Assembly (NCBI GenBank): GCA_028293825.1
Contig: JAQGNY010000054.1
Span: 161,019-225,018 of the forward strand
Direction of reading: 5' to 3'
Length of the DNA stretch: 64,000 nucleotides
Origin: Verrucomicrobiaceae bacterium
GTDB taxonomy: Bacteria > Pseudomonadota > Gammaproteobacteria > Pseudomonadales > CAMLJR01
Positions 47,342 to 56,388 of the stretch are shown here, piece by piece (within the stretch, counting starts at the first letter, position 1; each line of letters starts with the position of its first letter). The notes beneath the pieces were generated by a model that made no database searches, was not told where the DNA came from, and worked only from the letters and a program-made list of their open reading frames with translations. A program made the position numbers and the translations under genes.

Positions 47342-47416
47342 ATTCTCACGCATTTGCTTATTCGCGAGCGCTTGTTTATTCGCACGCGCCTGTTTATTCG
47401 CATGCGTTTGCTCATG
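47342..47416 (-). repeat. 18-bp x4 tandem repeat at btuC/btuD junction
   Basis: Units with exact 18-base period, phased on TTGTTTATTCGC, begin at 47354, 47372 and 47390, with partial copies at either end (47342 and 47408). In the btuD frame they encode a hexapeptide ANKQ(A/M)(R/L) repeat. They span the gap between the permease stop (47412) and the ATPase start (47323). Confidence 0.88.
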
Positions 47417-48410
47417 ACAAAAAACCACGCTGCTTGATAATTAAATGCAGAAAAAACGGACCGCCGATTAACGCTGTGACCACGCCGAGTTTTAAACCGC
47501 TGCCGGTCGAAACATGCTGCACAACGATATCGGCCAGCAACAACAACACTGCGCCGCCGAGTGCACTCGGCAACAATAATCGTCGCGGCTCGTAACCGAC
47601 CCACGGTCGCAATAAATGCGGCACAACTAACCCGACAAAACCGATATTGCCGCTCACCGCCACCGCCGCACCAACCGATAACGCCACACCGATCACGATG
47701 CGTTTGCGCTGCGCAGCGGGAGAAAATCCCAGCGATTGCGCAGTATCTTCACCAAGCGTTAGTGCATCGAGAAAACGTCCGCTCGATAACAACAATAACG
47801 ATCCGATCAACATGAACGGCGCGCTCATCAGCAAATCGTTATTGCTGCGATTGGCGACAGAGCCAAGCAGCCAGTACATCATTTCGCTCATCGCAAAAGG
47901 ATTCGGCGAAAAATTTAATGCGAGCGCAATGAACGACGACATGATCGCGTTGATCGCAATGCCCGCCAAAATTAATGTCATCACCGTGGCGCGACGACCG
48001 GCGAGCGCAAATACCAAAACCGCTGCCAGCGCAGCGCCGATTAACCCGCCGAGCGGCAATGCCAATGCCGTCACCGCCGCAAATCCGAAATACAACGCAA
48101 GTACGGCACCGAGTGCCGCGCAACTGCTGACGCCTAGCAAATCGGGACCGGCGAGTGGATTGCGCAATAAACCTTGCAACGCAGCGCCGGCAATACCGAG
48201 CGCGGCGCCGACACACAGCGCTAATAATTCGCGCGGCAACCGCACCTGCCACAAAATAACGCCGTGCACGGAATCGCGCGGTTGTTGCAGCGCGATCAAC
48301 CAGTCGAGCGCGACCGGTCCCTGCTGCAACGACAACGCAAATAAAATAATCAGCGCGACCGTTAATACGATTAATAATTTGCGATCGGAGATTGGGCGAA
48401 TCGCGCTCAT
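47412..48410 (-). CDS. FecCD/BtuC-family ABC transporter permease
   Basis: A 332-residue permease with about ten transmembrane helices and the FecCD-family signature: LPRELLALCVGAALGIAGAALQGLLRNPLAGPDLLGVSSCA in the first half and GNIGFVGLVVPHLLRPWVGYEPR plus ALGGAVLLLLADIV in the second. It imports metal chelates (vitamin B12, haem or ferric siderophores) with the ATPase. Start: the ATG at 48410 forms an ATGA overlap with the upstream gene; a longer frame reads through an 18-bp repeat and is rejected. Confidence 0.94.
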   Translation of the reverse strand: MSAIRPISDRKLLIVLTVALIILFALSLQQGPVALDWLIALQQPRDSVHGVILWQVRLPRELLALCVGAALGIAGAALQGLLRNPLAGPDLLGVSSCAALGAVLALYFGFAAVTALALPLGGLIGAALAAVLVFALAGRRATVMTLILAGIAINAIMSSFIALALNFSPNPFAMSEMMYWLLGSVANRSNNDLLMSAPFMLIGSLLLLSSGRFLDALTLGEDTAQSLGFSPAAQRKRIVIGVALSVGAAVAVSGNIGFVGLVVPHLLRPWVGYEPRRLLLPSALGGAVLLLLADIVVQHVSTGSGLKLGVVTALIGGPFFLHLIIKQRGFLS

Positions 48411-49333
48411 CGTGCCGCCACTCCTTTCTGTTGCGCCACGCCTCTTTGTCGCTCCACTGATTTTCCTTGCATCACTGCTTTTTGTTGCGCCACCCCTTTC
48501 CGTTGCGCCACTAACAGATCGATCGCATCGATCGTCATTGGACCGACGCATTCGGATAATGACGGCGGCATCGTCACGATACGTGCGTGCCGCGCAATCG
48601 ATTGCAATGCAGGATGTGAAAGATACGTGTGCGCCATCGAATCACCGGTGTTTTCTGCGGTGACATCGAGCACCAGCAATTGCGGCTGCGCTACCAATAA
48701 TTGTTCGAGCGACAATTGGCCGTAACCATTGATCTGTAATTCGTTGCCGAGATTGCGAAAACCCGCGCGCTCGATAATTTGCGCCAGCACCGAACCGCGC
48801 CCCACAGTGTATCCGTTAGGCGCGTAAACGGCGGCGAGCGCACGCGGTTGATCGCGACGCTGAGCATTCAATTCATTGTCGATTTTTTGCAGACGCGCAT
48901 CCATCGTCGCCACCAGTTTTTGCGCTGCCGCAGTTTCTCCAACCAATGCGCCGACGCGTAAAATATATGCGCGCGCTTCGTCGATATTGCGCGGTACTTT
49001 CACCACTTCGACGCGATAGCCGAGATGGCGCAATAAACTCACCATCGCCACATCGGTGAATTCACCGGCCAGAATTAAATCGGGATTTTGCGCGAGCGCG
49101 CCTTCGGCAAGACCGCCATTCGTTGTAATGCCGCGCGCGGCAGCGGCCATGTAAGAACTATCGGTCAATGCGGCGCGGTCGGTAATCGAGGCGATGCGCG
49201 CACGCGGCACCAGCATCAACACCAATTGATCGGTGCATAAATTTAACGAGGCGATACGTTGCGGCGCTTGCGCATGCACGAGCGTCACGCACAGCAGTAA
49301 ATTAATTACGCCGCAGAGGAAAAACCGTTTCAT
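48407..49333 (-). CDS. periplasmic metal-chelate binding protein (BtuF/FecB-like)
   Basis: A 308-residue protein with a signal peptide (MKRFF...LVHAQ) and the helical-backbone periplasmic binding fold: RIASLNLCTDQLVLML, NPDLILAGEFTD, a long spine helix (DEARAYILRVGALVGETAAAQ) and QLSLEQLLVAQPQLLVLDV. It delivers a chelate to the adjacent permease. Odd feature: the C-terminus is a hexapeptide repeat (GVAQQK, AVMQGK, SVERQR, GVAQQK, GVAAR), encoded by an 18-bp tandem repeat that runs into the btuC start. Whether this tail is tolerated or useful is unknown. Confidence 0.88.
   Translation of the reverse strand: MKRFFLCGVINLLLCVTLVHAQAPQRIASLNLCTDQLVLMLVPRARIASITDRAALTDSSYMAAAARGITTNGGLAEGALAQNPDLILAGEFTDVAMVSLLRHLGYRVEVVKVPRNIDEARAYILRVGALVGETAAAQKLVATMDARLQKIDNELNAQRRDQPRALAAVYAPNGYTVGRGSVLAQIIERAGFRNLGNELQINGYGQLSLEQLLVAQPQLLVLDVTAENTGDSMAHTYLSHPALQSIARHARIVTMPPSLSECVGPMTIDAIDLLVAQRKGVAQQKAVMQGKSVERQRGVAQQKGVAAR
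48412..48519 (-). repeat. 18-bp x6 tandem repeat at btuF/btuC junction
   Basis: Six contiguous 18-base units start at 48412, 48430, 48448, 48466, 48484 and 48502, phased on GTTGCGCCAC. Units 2, 5 and 6 keep this core exactly; others differ by 1-3 bases. In the binding-protein frame they encode the C-terminal hexapeptide repeat. Confidence 0.92.
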
Positions 49334-49335
49334 GT

Positions 49336-49367
49336 TTTGAACCGAGGGCAATTTGAACTGAGGGCAA
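49336..49367 (-). repeat. 16-bp x2 tandem repeat before btuF
   Basis: TTTGAAC(C/T)GAGGGCAA occurs twice back to back (49336-49351 and 49352-49367) with one mismatch, immediately upstream of the binding-protein start codon. It would lie in the 5' leader of the btuFCD transcript. Confidence 0.85.
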
Positions 49368-49457
49368 GGTGCGCGCGATCTTAACATGGCCGCAACGCAT
49401 CGCCGGCGAGCGCCGCGCGCGCGTTATAATGCCGCCTCACCGCAGCGGAAAACCATC

Positions 49458-49715
49458 ATGGCAAAGAGCAAAAAAGGCCCCAATTTTGAAACCGCTTTGA
49501 GCGATCTCGAAGCGCTGGTGACCGCGATGGAAAGTGGTGAAATGAGTTTGGAGGAATCGCTGGAAGCATTCGAGCTCGGTATTCGCCTGACCCGCGAGTG
49601 TCAACAGGCGCTGACGCTGGCCGAGCAAAAAGTGCAGGTGCTGTTATCCGATAACGGCGATACCGAAGCGTTCGCGCCGCTGGAAAAACCAGGCGCAGGC
49701 GACAGCGAGGCATGA
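49458..49715 (+). CDS. xseB: exodeoxyribonuclease VII small subunit
   Basis: An 85-residue XseB with the helical-pair pattern FETALSDLEALVTAMESGEMSLEESLEAFELGIRLTRECQQAL. It assembles with XseA to degrade single-stranded DNA. Start: ATG at 49458 giving the usual short basic opening; an upstream in-frame extension to 49386 is not family-like. Its stop overlaps the ispA start (ATGA), the classic xseB-ispA-dxs arrangement. Confidence 0.95.
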   Translation: MAKSKKGPNFETALSDLEALVTAMESGEMSLEESLEAFELGIRLTRECQQALTLAEQKVQVLLSDNGDTEAFAPLEKPGAGDSEA

Positions 49716-50668
49716 GCGCGGTGAATTCGGATTCGCTCGGCGATCCTTTCGACTCTTTCGATAGCTACAGCGAACGCTGTCGCGCGCGTATTCATGCAGC
49801 ACTAGCGCTGAATCTCGGCGCCGGCGTTTCCGAATACGCCACGTTAAATACCGAAGCACATTTGCAACGGCTGTTCGACGCGATGCGTTACAGCTTGTTG
49901 AATGGCGGCAAACGCGTGCGGCCGCTGCTGGTTTACGCCGCCGCCACTGCGATCGGTGATCGAACAATTGCGGCGGCGACGCTCGATGCCATCGCCTGCG
50001 CGGTCGAATACATTCATTCGTACTCGCTGGTGCACGACGATTTGCCGGCGATGGACGACGACGATTTGCGGCGTGGCAATCCGACCTGTCATAAACAATT
50101 CGACGAAGCGACGGCGATTCTCGCTGGCGATGGCCTGCAAACGCGCGCGTTCGAGTTGCTCGCCCAATTGCCGGAGCTGAGCGCGGAAACGCGACTCGCA
50201 CTGATCGCAACACTCGCCGCCGCCGCCGGACCGCGCGGCATGGTCGGCGGGCAGGCCATCGATCTGGCCGCCGTGCAGCAGCGCATCGATCTCGATCATT
50301 TGGAAACAATGCATCGCCTAAAAACCGGCGCGCTGATCCGCGCCGCGGTGCGCATGGGCGCGCTGGCCGCAAATGCCACGGCCGCGCAGCTCGCCGATCT
50401 CGACCGTTACGCCGCCGCCATCGGCCTGTCGTTTCAGGTACAGGACGATATTCTCGACATCACCAGCGATACCGCGACGCTCGGCAAACAACAAGGCGCC
50501 GATCTGGCGCGCGAGAAACCGACCTATCCGGCGCTATTAGGCCTGGAAGCGGCACGCACGAAAGCGCAGTCACTTCACAGCGACGCGCTGCTCGCGCTCG
50601 ATGCGTTCGGCGCGCGCGCGCAACGGCTGCGCGAATTGTCGGCATTTATTGTCGACCGAAAAAACTGA
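49712..50668 (+). CDS. ispA: farnesyl diphosphate synthase
   Basis: A 318-residue prenyl transferase building geranyl and farnesyl diphosphate. The first aspartate-rich motif is HDDLPAMDDDDLRRG (Asp109, Asp110, Asp115) and the second is QVQDDILDITSD, both intact; GGKRVRPLLVY is also present. The N-terminal 20 residues (Asp/Ser rich) are longer than average. It overlaps xseB by four bases and is followed 89 bases later by dxs. Supplies ubiquinone, undecaprenyl and other isoprenoids. Confidence 0.96.
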   Translation: MSAVNSDSLGDPFDSFDSYSERCRARIHAALALNLGAGVSEYATLNTEAHLQRLFDAMRYSLLNGGKRVRPLLVYAAATAIGDRTIAAATLDAIACAVEYIHSYSLVHDDLPAMDDDDLRRGNPTCHKQFDEATAILAGDGLQTRAFELLAQLPELSAETRLALIATLAAAAGPRGMVGGQAIDLAAVQQRIDLDHLETMHRLKTGALIRAAVRMGALAANATAAQLADLDRYAAAIGLSFQVQDDILDITSDTATLGKQQGADLAREKPTYPALLGLEAARTKAQSLHSDALLALDAFGARAQRLRELSAFIVDRKN

Positions 50669-50757
50669 GCGCTAAACAACCCTGCTGCGTGCGGGCCAAA
50701 TACCGGCCGTTGGTTTACAATTAGCGCCCCTTTGAACACGGCAGTCCGCGTCGCGAC

Positions 50758-52716
50758 ATGTTCAACGAAATTCCGCGTCAACGCCCCATCACTCCGCTGC
50801 TCGATCAGATCGACGTTCCTGCCGATCTGCGCGAGCTCGACGAGACCCAATTACCGCAATTGGCGGAAGAGCTGCGCGCGTTTTTGCTGTACACGGTCGG
50901 TCAGACTGGCGGCCATTTCGGCGCGGGACTCGGCGTCGTCGAACTCACCATCGCGCTGCATTATTTGTACGACACGCCGAGCGACCGTCTGGTTTGGGAT
51001 GTCGGCCATCAAACCTATCCGCACAAAATTCTGACCGGTCGCCGCGAACGGATGGCCAGCATGCGCCAGCTCGATGGCTTGGCCGGCTTTCCGAAGCGCG
51101 GCGAAAGTCCGTTCGATACCTTTGGCGTCGGCCATTCCAGCACCAGTATTAGCGCCGCGCTCGGCATGGCGATCGCCGCGCAGCACGAAGGTCAGGGCCG
51201 CAAAGTGGCGGCGGTGATCGGCGACGGTGCGATGACCGCCGGCATGGCGTTCGAGGCGCTGACTCACGCGGCGCATTGCGGCACGGACATGTTAGTCATC
51301 CTCAATGACAATCAGATGTCGATCTCGCACAACCGTGGCGGTCTGAATACTTACTTTTCGAAAATCTGGGCCTCGCGCGCGTACAACAATCTGCGCAGCG
51401 GCAGCAAAAAAGTGCTGTCGAAAATCCCGCCGGCGTGGGATTTCGCCAAGCGCATCGAAGAGCATATGAAAGGCTTCGTGGCGCCGGCGACGCTGTTCGA
51501 AGAACTCGGTTTCAACTACGTCGGCCCTATCGATGGCCACGATTTGCCAAATCTGGTGCACACAATTCGCAACATGCGCGCGCTGAAAGGTCCGCTGCTG
51601 CTGCACATCATCACGCAGAAAGGCAAAGGCTTCGCGCCGGCCGAGAGTGATCCGGTCGGCTACCACGCGCTGACCAAACTGGAGCCGGGCAAGCTCGACC
51701 CGACTAAAGCCGTCGACGTTGTCACCGTCAAAAAAGGTCCCCCTCATCAAAAAGGTCCAAAGTACCAGGACGTATTCGGTAGCTGGCTGTGCGATATGGC
51801 CGAGCGCGAGCCACGCCTGATCGCGATTACCCCGGCGATGGGCGAAGGCTCCGGCATGGTCGAGTTTTCGCAGCGCTTCGCCGACCGCTATTACGATGTG
51901 GCGATTGCCGAGCAACACGCGGTAACGCTGGCTGCGGGCATGGCCTGCGACGGCCTGAAACCGGTGGTCGCGATTTATTCGACCTTCCTGCAACGCGCAT
52001 ACGACCAATTGATTCACGACGTCGCGCTGCAAAACCTCGATGTGTTATTTGCGATCGATCGCGCCGGTCTGGTCGGCGAAGACGGCCCGACCCATGCCGG
52101 TGCGTTCGACCTGAGCTTCCTGCGCTGTATTCCGAACATGCTGCTGATGGCACCGTCGGACGAAAATGAAACGCGGCAACTGCTCTATACCGGCTTCATG
52201 CACAATGGTCCGGCAGCGGTGCGCTATCCGCGCGGCAGCGGCCCGAATGTGGCGATCGCCGCTGAAATGACCGCGCTGCCGATCGGCAAAGGCGTGGTGA
52301 GACGCGAAGGCAAGCAAATCGCGATTCTGAATTTCGGCACACTGTTGCCGACGGCGTTGGCGGCGGCGGAAAAACTCAACGCCAGCGTGGTCGATATGCG
52401 CTTCGTCAAACCGCTCGATCACGCATTGCTTGATGCCATGGCGCAGCGCCATCAACTGCTGGTGACGCTCGAAGAAAATACCGTGGAAGGCGGCGCCGGC
52501 AGTGCGGTGGCGGAATACTTTATTGCGCGCGGCAGTGACATTGCGTTGCTGCAGTTGGGCTTACCCGATACGTTTATCGATCACGGCACCCACGCGCAAC
52601 AACTCGCGCAATGCGGCCTCGATATCGGCGGCGTTGAAACCGCCATCAGAAAACGGTTGGTGCAATTGGGATTGAGTTCGCCGGTCGCGCCGGTGCGCAG
52701 CGAAGTCGCACCGTAA
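50758..52716 (+). CDS. dxs: 1-deoxy-D-xylulose-5-phosphate synthase
   Basis: A 652-residue thiamine diphosphate enzyme condensing pyruvate and glyceraldehyde 3-phosphate, the first step of the MEP isoprenoid route. ThDP/Mg motif [14 protein letters not shown]...[21 protein letters not shown], the transketolase-like second domain ([39 protein letters not shown]) and [23 protein letters not shown] are intact. Slightly longer than usual with extra residues at the C-terminus and in the 320-335 linker. Follows ispA, as in Pseudomonas. Confidence 0.97.
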   Translation: MFNEIPRQRPITPLLDQIDVPADLRELDETQLPQLAEELRAFLLYTVGQTGGHFGAGLGVVELTIALHYLYDTPSDRLVWDVGHQTYPHKILTGRRERMASMRQLDGLAGFPKRGESPFDTFGVGHSSTSISAALGMAIAAQHEGQGRKVAAVIGDGAMTAGMAFEALTHAAHCGTDMLVILNDNQMSISHNRGGLNTYFSKIWASRAYNNLRSGSKKVLSKIPPAWDFAKRIEEHMKGFVAPATLFEELGFNYVGPIDGHDLPNLVHTIRNMRALKGPLLLHIITQKGKGFAPAESDPVGYHALTKLEPGKLDPTKAVDVVTVKKGPPHQKGPKYQDVFGSWLCDMAEREPRLIAITPAMGEGSGMVEFSQRFADRYYDVAIAEQHAVTLAAGMACDGLKPVVAIYSTFLQRAYDQLIHDVALQNLDVLFAIDRAGLVGEDGPTHAGAFDLSFLRCIPNMLLMAPSDENETRQLLYTGFMHNGPAAVRYPRGSGPNVAIAAEMTALPIGKGVVRREGKQIAILNFGTLLPTALAAAEKLNASVVDMRFVKPLDHALLDAMAQRHQLLVTLEENTVEGGAGSAVAEYFIARGSDIALLQLGLPDTFIDHGTHAQQLAQCGLDIGGVETAIRKRLVQLGLSSPVAPVRSEVAP

Positions 52717-52763
52717 ACCGCATAAATCTGAAATTGATTTGATCTAGCTATCTATCTAAACAA

Positions 52764-52783
52764 GGGCGCTGCTTGCAGCGCCC
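52764..52783. terminator. hairpin between dxs and ribA
   Basis: GGGCGCTGC and GCAGCGCCC form a perfect 9-base stem with a minimal loop, between the convergent dxs and ribA genes. No strong T tract follows on either strand, so termination could be partial or Rho-assisted. Confidence 0.6.
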
Positions 52784-52804
52784 GATCCCCGACAACCAAC
52801 AATT

Positions 52805-53407
52805 TCAGCTTTCGAGCTGATGATCCAACATATGGCCGAGCTTGCCAGCCTTGGTCGTCAGATATTTATTGTTGTGCACATTGCGGCCGATTTGCAGCGG
52901 AATACGTTCCGCCACTTCGATGCCTTGCTGCTGCAATGCCAACACTTTGCGCGGATTGTTCGTCATCAGTTTCACCGAGCGAATGCGCAAATGTTGCAGC
53001 ATCGGCTTACAGATACCGTAATCGCGCATGTCGGCGCCAAAACCTAACTGCTCGTTGGCCTCGACCGTATCCGCGCCTTCGTCCTGCAATTTATACGCGC
53101 GAATTTTATTGAGCAATCCGATGCCGCGACCTTCCTGACGTAAATACAACAATACGCCGCGACCTTCCGCCGCAATTTTTTGCAAAGCCGCTTCCAACTG
53201 CGCGCCGCAATCGCAGCGCAAACTGAACAATGCATCGCCGGTTAAACATTCGGAATGCACGCGGCACAGCACCGGTTCGCCATTGCCTACATCGCCGAGG
53301 CTGAGCACGACGTGCTCCTTCTCGGCATCGACATCTTCAAAACCGTGCATATCGAATACAGCCCACGGCGTGGGCAGACGCGATGTTGCGGCAAAACGAA
53401 TCGTCAC
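52805..53407 (-). CDS. ribA: GTP cyclohydrolase II
   Basis: A 200-residue enzyme converting GTP to the first riboflavin intermediate. Zinc ligands in [15 protein letters not shown], catalytic [32 protein letters not shown] and LMTNNPRK are intact. Start: the GTG at 53407 has GGAG six bases upstream and gives the normal [15 protein letters not shown] opening; the open frame to 53521 has no family similarity. Stand-alone RibA, not fused to RibB. No FMN riboswitch is visible upstream. Confidence 0.96.
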   Translation of the reverse strand: MTIRFAATSRLPTPWAVFDMHGFEDVDAEKEHVVLSLGDVGNGEPVLCRVHSECLTGDALFSLRCDCGAQLEAALQKIAAEGRGVLLYLRQEGRGIGLLNKIRAYKLQDEGADTVEANEQLGFGADMRDYGICKPMLQHLRIRSVKLMTNNPRKVLALQQQGIEVAERIPLQIGRNVHNNKYLTTKAGKLGHMLDHQLES

Positions 53408-53571
53408 ACGAAACTCCGGCGAACAAAAAAGGGGCGGGAATTCTAACAGGCTACCGCCGCCGCGCGATATGGGCACCCCCATGACGACGGGCTTTCGGCG
53501 CGTGATAAACTCGCGCGCCATCGTGCGGCAACCAGTATTAAATACGCGCTAAAACACTATTCGGATCTTCT

Positions 53572-55437
53572 ATGACAGCCAGTAAATTGCCGCTTCGTCT
53601 GTTCTTCGCGCTCACTTGGGTGCACATGCTTTGGCAGACACTGCCCTTCTTTAAAAGCGCGGCGCCAGCGGCAGATTGGTCCCTGGCATTTTCATTTCAT
53701 TTACTCGCATGGCTCAGCTACAGCGTTATCTATTTATTGCCCGCGGCATTTATCAGCACAGTCGCACAGCGATTTAGCAAAGCTAATTCCCATACGCCCA
53801 TTGTCATTGCGATTATCGCCAGCGCCTTAACGCTTTTATTAGTGCGTATCGATCGCAGCATTTACGACCTCTATAATTTTCACTTCAACGGCTTCGTGCT
53901 GAATTTAATATTGACGCCCGGCGGCGTCGAATCGCTCGGCGGCGACAGCGACAGTTATATTTCTTCCGCGCTGTTGGTGATCGGAATATTCATCACGCAG
54001 TGCGCGCTGATGTTTGTAGCGATATCAGCGCGCCTGCAATTAACGCGGCGCACGACTCGCAGCGCGGTTGTTGTTTTTGCTATTGCGATCGTATTGACGC
54101 AGGCGCTTTACGGCATTGGCGATTTACGCAGCGATGGCGCGGTGGTCGGCACCGCCGATACTTATCCATTATTTTTACGCGTGCGCTTTCGCAAAGTCGG
54201 CACGCTGTTTGGTTTTAAAACTGCAAAACATGCGCAACTCGTTTCGGCAAAAGTAGATTCATCGCGCTTGCACTATCCATTGCAGCCGATGAAATACGAT
54301 GGCGCCGTGCGTCCGTTAAATATTGTGTGGCTGGTCGCGGAGTCATTGCGCTGGGATCAGCTCGATGCCGAAATCATGCCGAACAGTTTTGCGTTCGCGC
54401 AGCAAAGCCTGCATTTTATGAATCATTACTCCAGCGGCAACGGCACGCGCGAAGGATTGTTCGGCATGTTCTACGGGCTGTATGGTTCGTACTGGGATAA
54501 TTTTTTGCACGCCAATCAAGGCCCGTTACTGATCGATCGTCTGCAAGCATTAAATTATCAAATGGATTTACGCACCAGCGCGCGCTTCTCTTACCCAGAA
54601 TTCGATAAAACATTATTCGCGCGCGTGCCGAAACAATTTTTGCACGAAGACGAATTCAACGAAGATGCTGCAGCGCGTGACCGCAGCAACACCTCGGCAC
54701 TGATCGACTTCATTAACAAGCGCGATGTTGCCCGGCCGTTTCTGACGTTTCTATTTTTCGAATCAACGCATGCGCGCTACACATTTCCCGACGAAGCGAT
54801 TATTCGCAAACCGTACCTGGAAAAACTGAACTACGCGGATATGACGCGTGAAAACCTTGCGCCGTACGCCGATCAATTGCGCAATCGCTACAGCAATTCC
54901 GCGCACTGGGTCGACATGCAACTCGGCCGTATTTATCAATCGCTGCGCGAACAGAATTTACTCGACAGCACAGTAGTCATCGTCACCGGCGATCACGGTG
55001 AAGAGTTTATGGAAAAGGGTTTCTGGGGACACAACTCAAGCTTTGTCGAACAACAAACGCATACACCGATGATTGTATCGATGCCCGGCGAAGCGCCGCG
55101 CACTATCGAGCGCACCACCAGCCACATGGATATTGCCGTGACGCTGATGCAATTGCTCGGTGCCAGCAACGATATCGGCGATTACGCATTGGGACGCAAT
55201 TTGCTCGACGAATCGCCGCGCGATTTTATCGTGATCAGCGACTGGCACAGCATTAATGTAAATGCCGGCGATTTTAAATATCGCATCCCTTACACCAGCC
55301 GCGGCATAGAAAATTACAAACCGACACATCGCGACGACAGTCCATTTGCATCGAGCGAAGAAGAACGGCTCGCGATCGAAAAAAATCAGAAGGTCATTTT
55401 GGAAGCGGTAAAAAATATCAGCAAATTCGCGAAATAA
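53572..55437 (+). CDS. LapC/YejM-like sulfatase-fold inner membrane protein
   Basis: A 621-residue protein with five transmembrane helices in the first ~180 residues (DUF3413-like) and a periplasmic sulfatase-fold domain. Pocket residues of the family are visible: Glu257 (VAESLRWD), Thr292 in SSGNGTREGLFG at the catalytic position, and TGDHGEEF near 480. In E. coli the relative YejM/PbgA/LapC senses periplasmic LPS and controls LpxC stability. Context here gives no LPS genes nearby. The start at 53572 lacks a strong ribosome site. An enzyme role cannot be excluded. Confidence 0.85.
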   Translation: MTASKLPLRLFFALTWVHMLWQTLPFFKSAAPAADWSLAFSFHLLAWLSYSVIYLLPAAFISTVAQRFSKANSHTPIVIAIIASALTLLLVRIDRSIYDLYNFHFNGFVLNLILTPGGVESLGGDSDSYISSALLVIGIFITQCALMFVAISARLQLTRRTTRSAVVVFAIAIVLTQALYGIGDLRSDGAVVGTADTYPLFLRVRFRKVGTLFGFKTAKHAQLVSAKVDSSRLHYPLQPMKYDGAVRPLNIVWLVAESLRWDQLDAEIMPNSFAFAQQSLHFMNHYSSGNGTREGLFGMFYGLYGSYWDNFLHANQGPLLIDRLQALNYQMDLRTSARFSYPEFDKTLFARVPKQFLHEDEFNEDAAARDRSNTSALIDFINKRDVARPFLTFLFFESTHARYTFPDEAIIRKPYLEKLNYADMTRENLAPYADQLRNRYSNSAHWVDMQLGRIYQSLREQNLLDSTVVIVTGDHGEEFMEKGFWGHNSSFVEQQTHTPMIVSMPGEAPRTIERTTSHMDIAVTLMQLLGASNDIGDYALGRNLLDESPRDFIVISDWHSINVNAGDFKYRIPYTSRGIENYKPTHRDDSPFASSEEERLAIEKNQKVILEAVKNISKFAK

Positions 55438-55470
55438 TAAATACTCGCACCTATGTATTGGTACGTACGT

Positions 55471-55530
55471 GTTGAATGCCTATTAGTGGTCTAGCCTTGT
55501 TGCATACTCACAGCTAACCACTAATTCAAC
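55471..55530 (+). promoter_or_regulatory. interrupted inverted repeat before EAL gene
   Basis: GTTGAAT (55471) pairs with ATTCAAC (55524-55530), and TTAGTGGT (55483-55490) with ACCACTAA (55517-55524), about ten bases before the EAL gene start. The two arm pairs are nested, so the leader RNA could fold. Function unknown. Confidence 0.4.
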
Positions 55531-55541
55531 GCGGTGCTTCC

Positions 55542-56317
55542 ATGTCTCAGGCTCTGCCCAAATCCCAATATCGCGAAATGAATTGCGGCCAATGCCGCGC
55601 AGGCGCCGGCTTGGGGTTTGATTTTACCTTTGCGTTTCAACCGATTGTAGATATTACGTTGCAAAGCGTGGTTTGCTACGAAGCTTTAGTGCGCGGCACC
55701 GCTGGCGAATCAGCCGCATCCATTCTCAATCAAGTCGAAGACGAAAATCGCTACCGCTTCGATCAAGCCTGTCGCGTCAAAGCAATTGCGCTCGCCGCAA
55801 AATTAAAATGCGATGCCCGCCTCAGTATTAATTTTTTACCGAATGCGGTGTACCGACCCGAGCTATGTATAAAAACAACATTGGAGGCCGCGAAAACTTA
55901 CGACTTTCCCATTGAAAATATTACGTTCGAATTCGTCGAAAGCGAGCGGCTTGAAAACAACAGCCATTTAAAAAATGTAGTGGAGTCTTACCGCGACATG
56001 GGTTTTCAAACGGCGTTAGACGACTTCGGCACCGGTTACTCCGGCCTCGCCATGCTCGCCGAATTTCAGCCCGACATTATTAAAATCGATCGCGTGCTGT
56101 TAACGAATATCGCCGAACAAAAACCGCGACAAGCTATTGTCGATGGCATCATTCATACCTGCAAAACCTCGGCATAAAAATCGTGGCCGAAGGCGTCGAA
56201 ACCGCCGAAGAATTTCAGTGGTTACGCGATGCGGGCATTACATTGTTTCAAGGTTATTATTTTGCGCGACCGGGATTTGAAACCCTGCCGGAAATATCAG
56301 CGGATTATTTACGGTAA
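55542..56317 (+). pseudogene. EAL-domain phosphodiesterase, frameshifted near 3' end
   Basis: A single-domain EAL protein (about 258 residues if intact) with the opening MNCGQCRAGAGLGFDFTFAFQPIVD common to stand-alone EAL proteins. The catalytic set is present: CYEALVRG, NFLPNAVY, FEFVESE and ALDDFGTGYSGLAML with IKIDRVLL. At about 56163-56167 a run of four A residues shifts the frame and stops translation at 56177. One extra A would read through to KIVAEGVET, QGYYFARPGFE and a stop at 56315-56317. So either a one-base deletion broke the gene or the assembly has a homopolymer error. The truncated form lacks the last conserved EAL motifs and should be inactive. Confidence 0.85.
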
Positions 56318-56388
56318 GAGTTAATTAATCCGCTGTTGTAGTTTCGTCCAGCATTTAATTTTTTGCTTTTCTTATTTTCAATTGAATT

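Noticed and set aside
47324..47428. N-terminal extension of the ATPase gene from a GTG at 47428
   Set aside because: It consists of repeat-encoded peptide with no family similarity; the ATG at 47323 matches the family start. Left as a question in the findings.
45696..48519. CRISPR array
   Set aside because: The 18-bp units are directly adjacent without spacers, differ between loci, and no cas genes are present.
48411..48551. N-terminal extension of the permease gene
   Set aside because: It reads antiphase through the 18-bp repeat; the ATG at 48410 gives the coupled overlap and the family N-terminus.
49334..49457. Cobalamin riboswitch before btuF
   Set aside because: Gap is too short for the aptamer and no B12-box was found.
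53408..53521. N-terminal extension of ribA
   Set aside because: The GTG at 53407 has a good ribosome site and gives the family length; upstream residues are not conserved.
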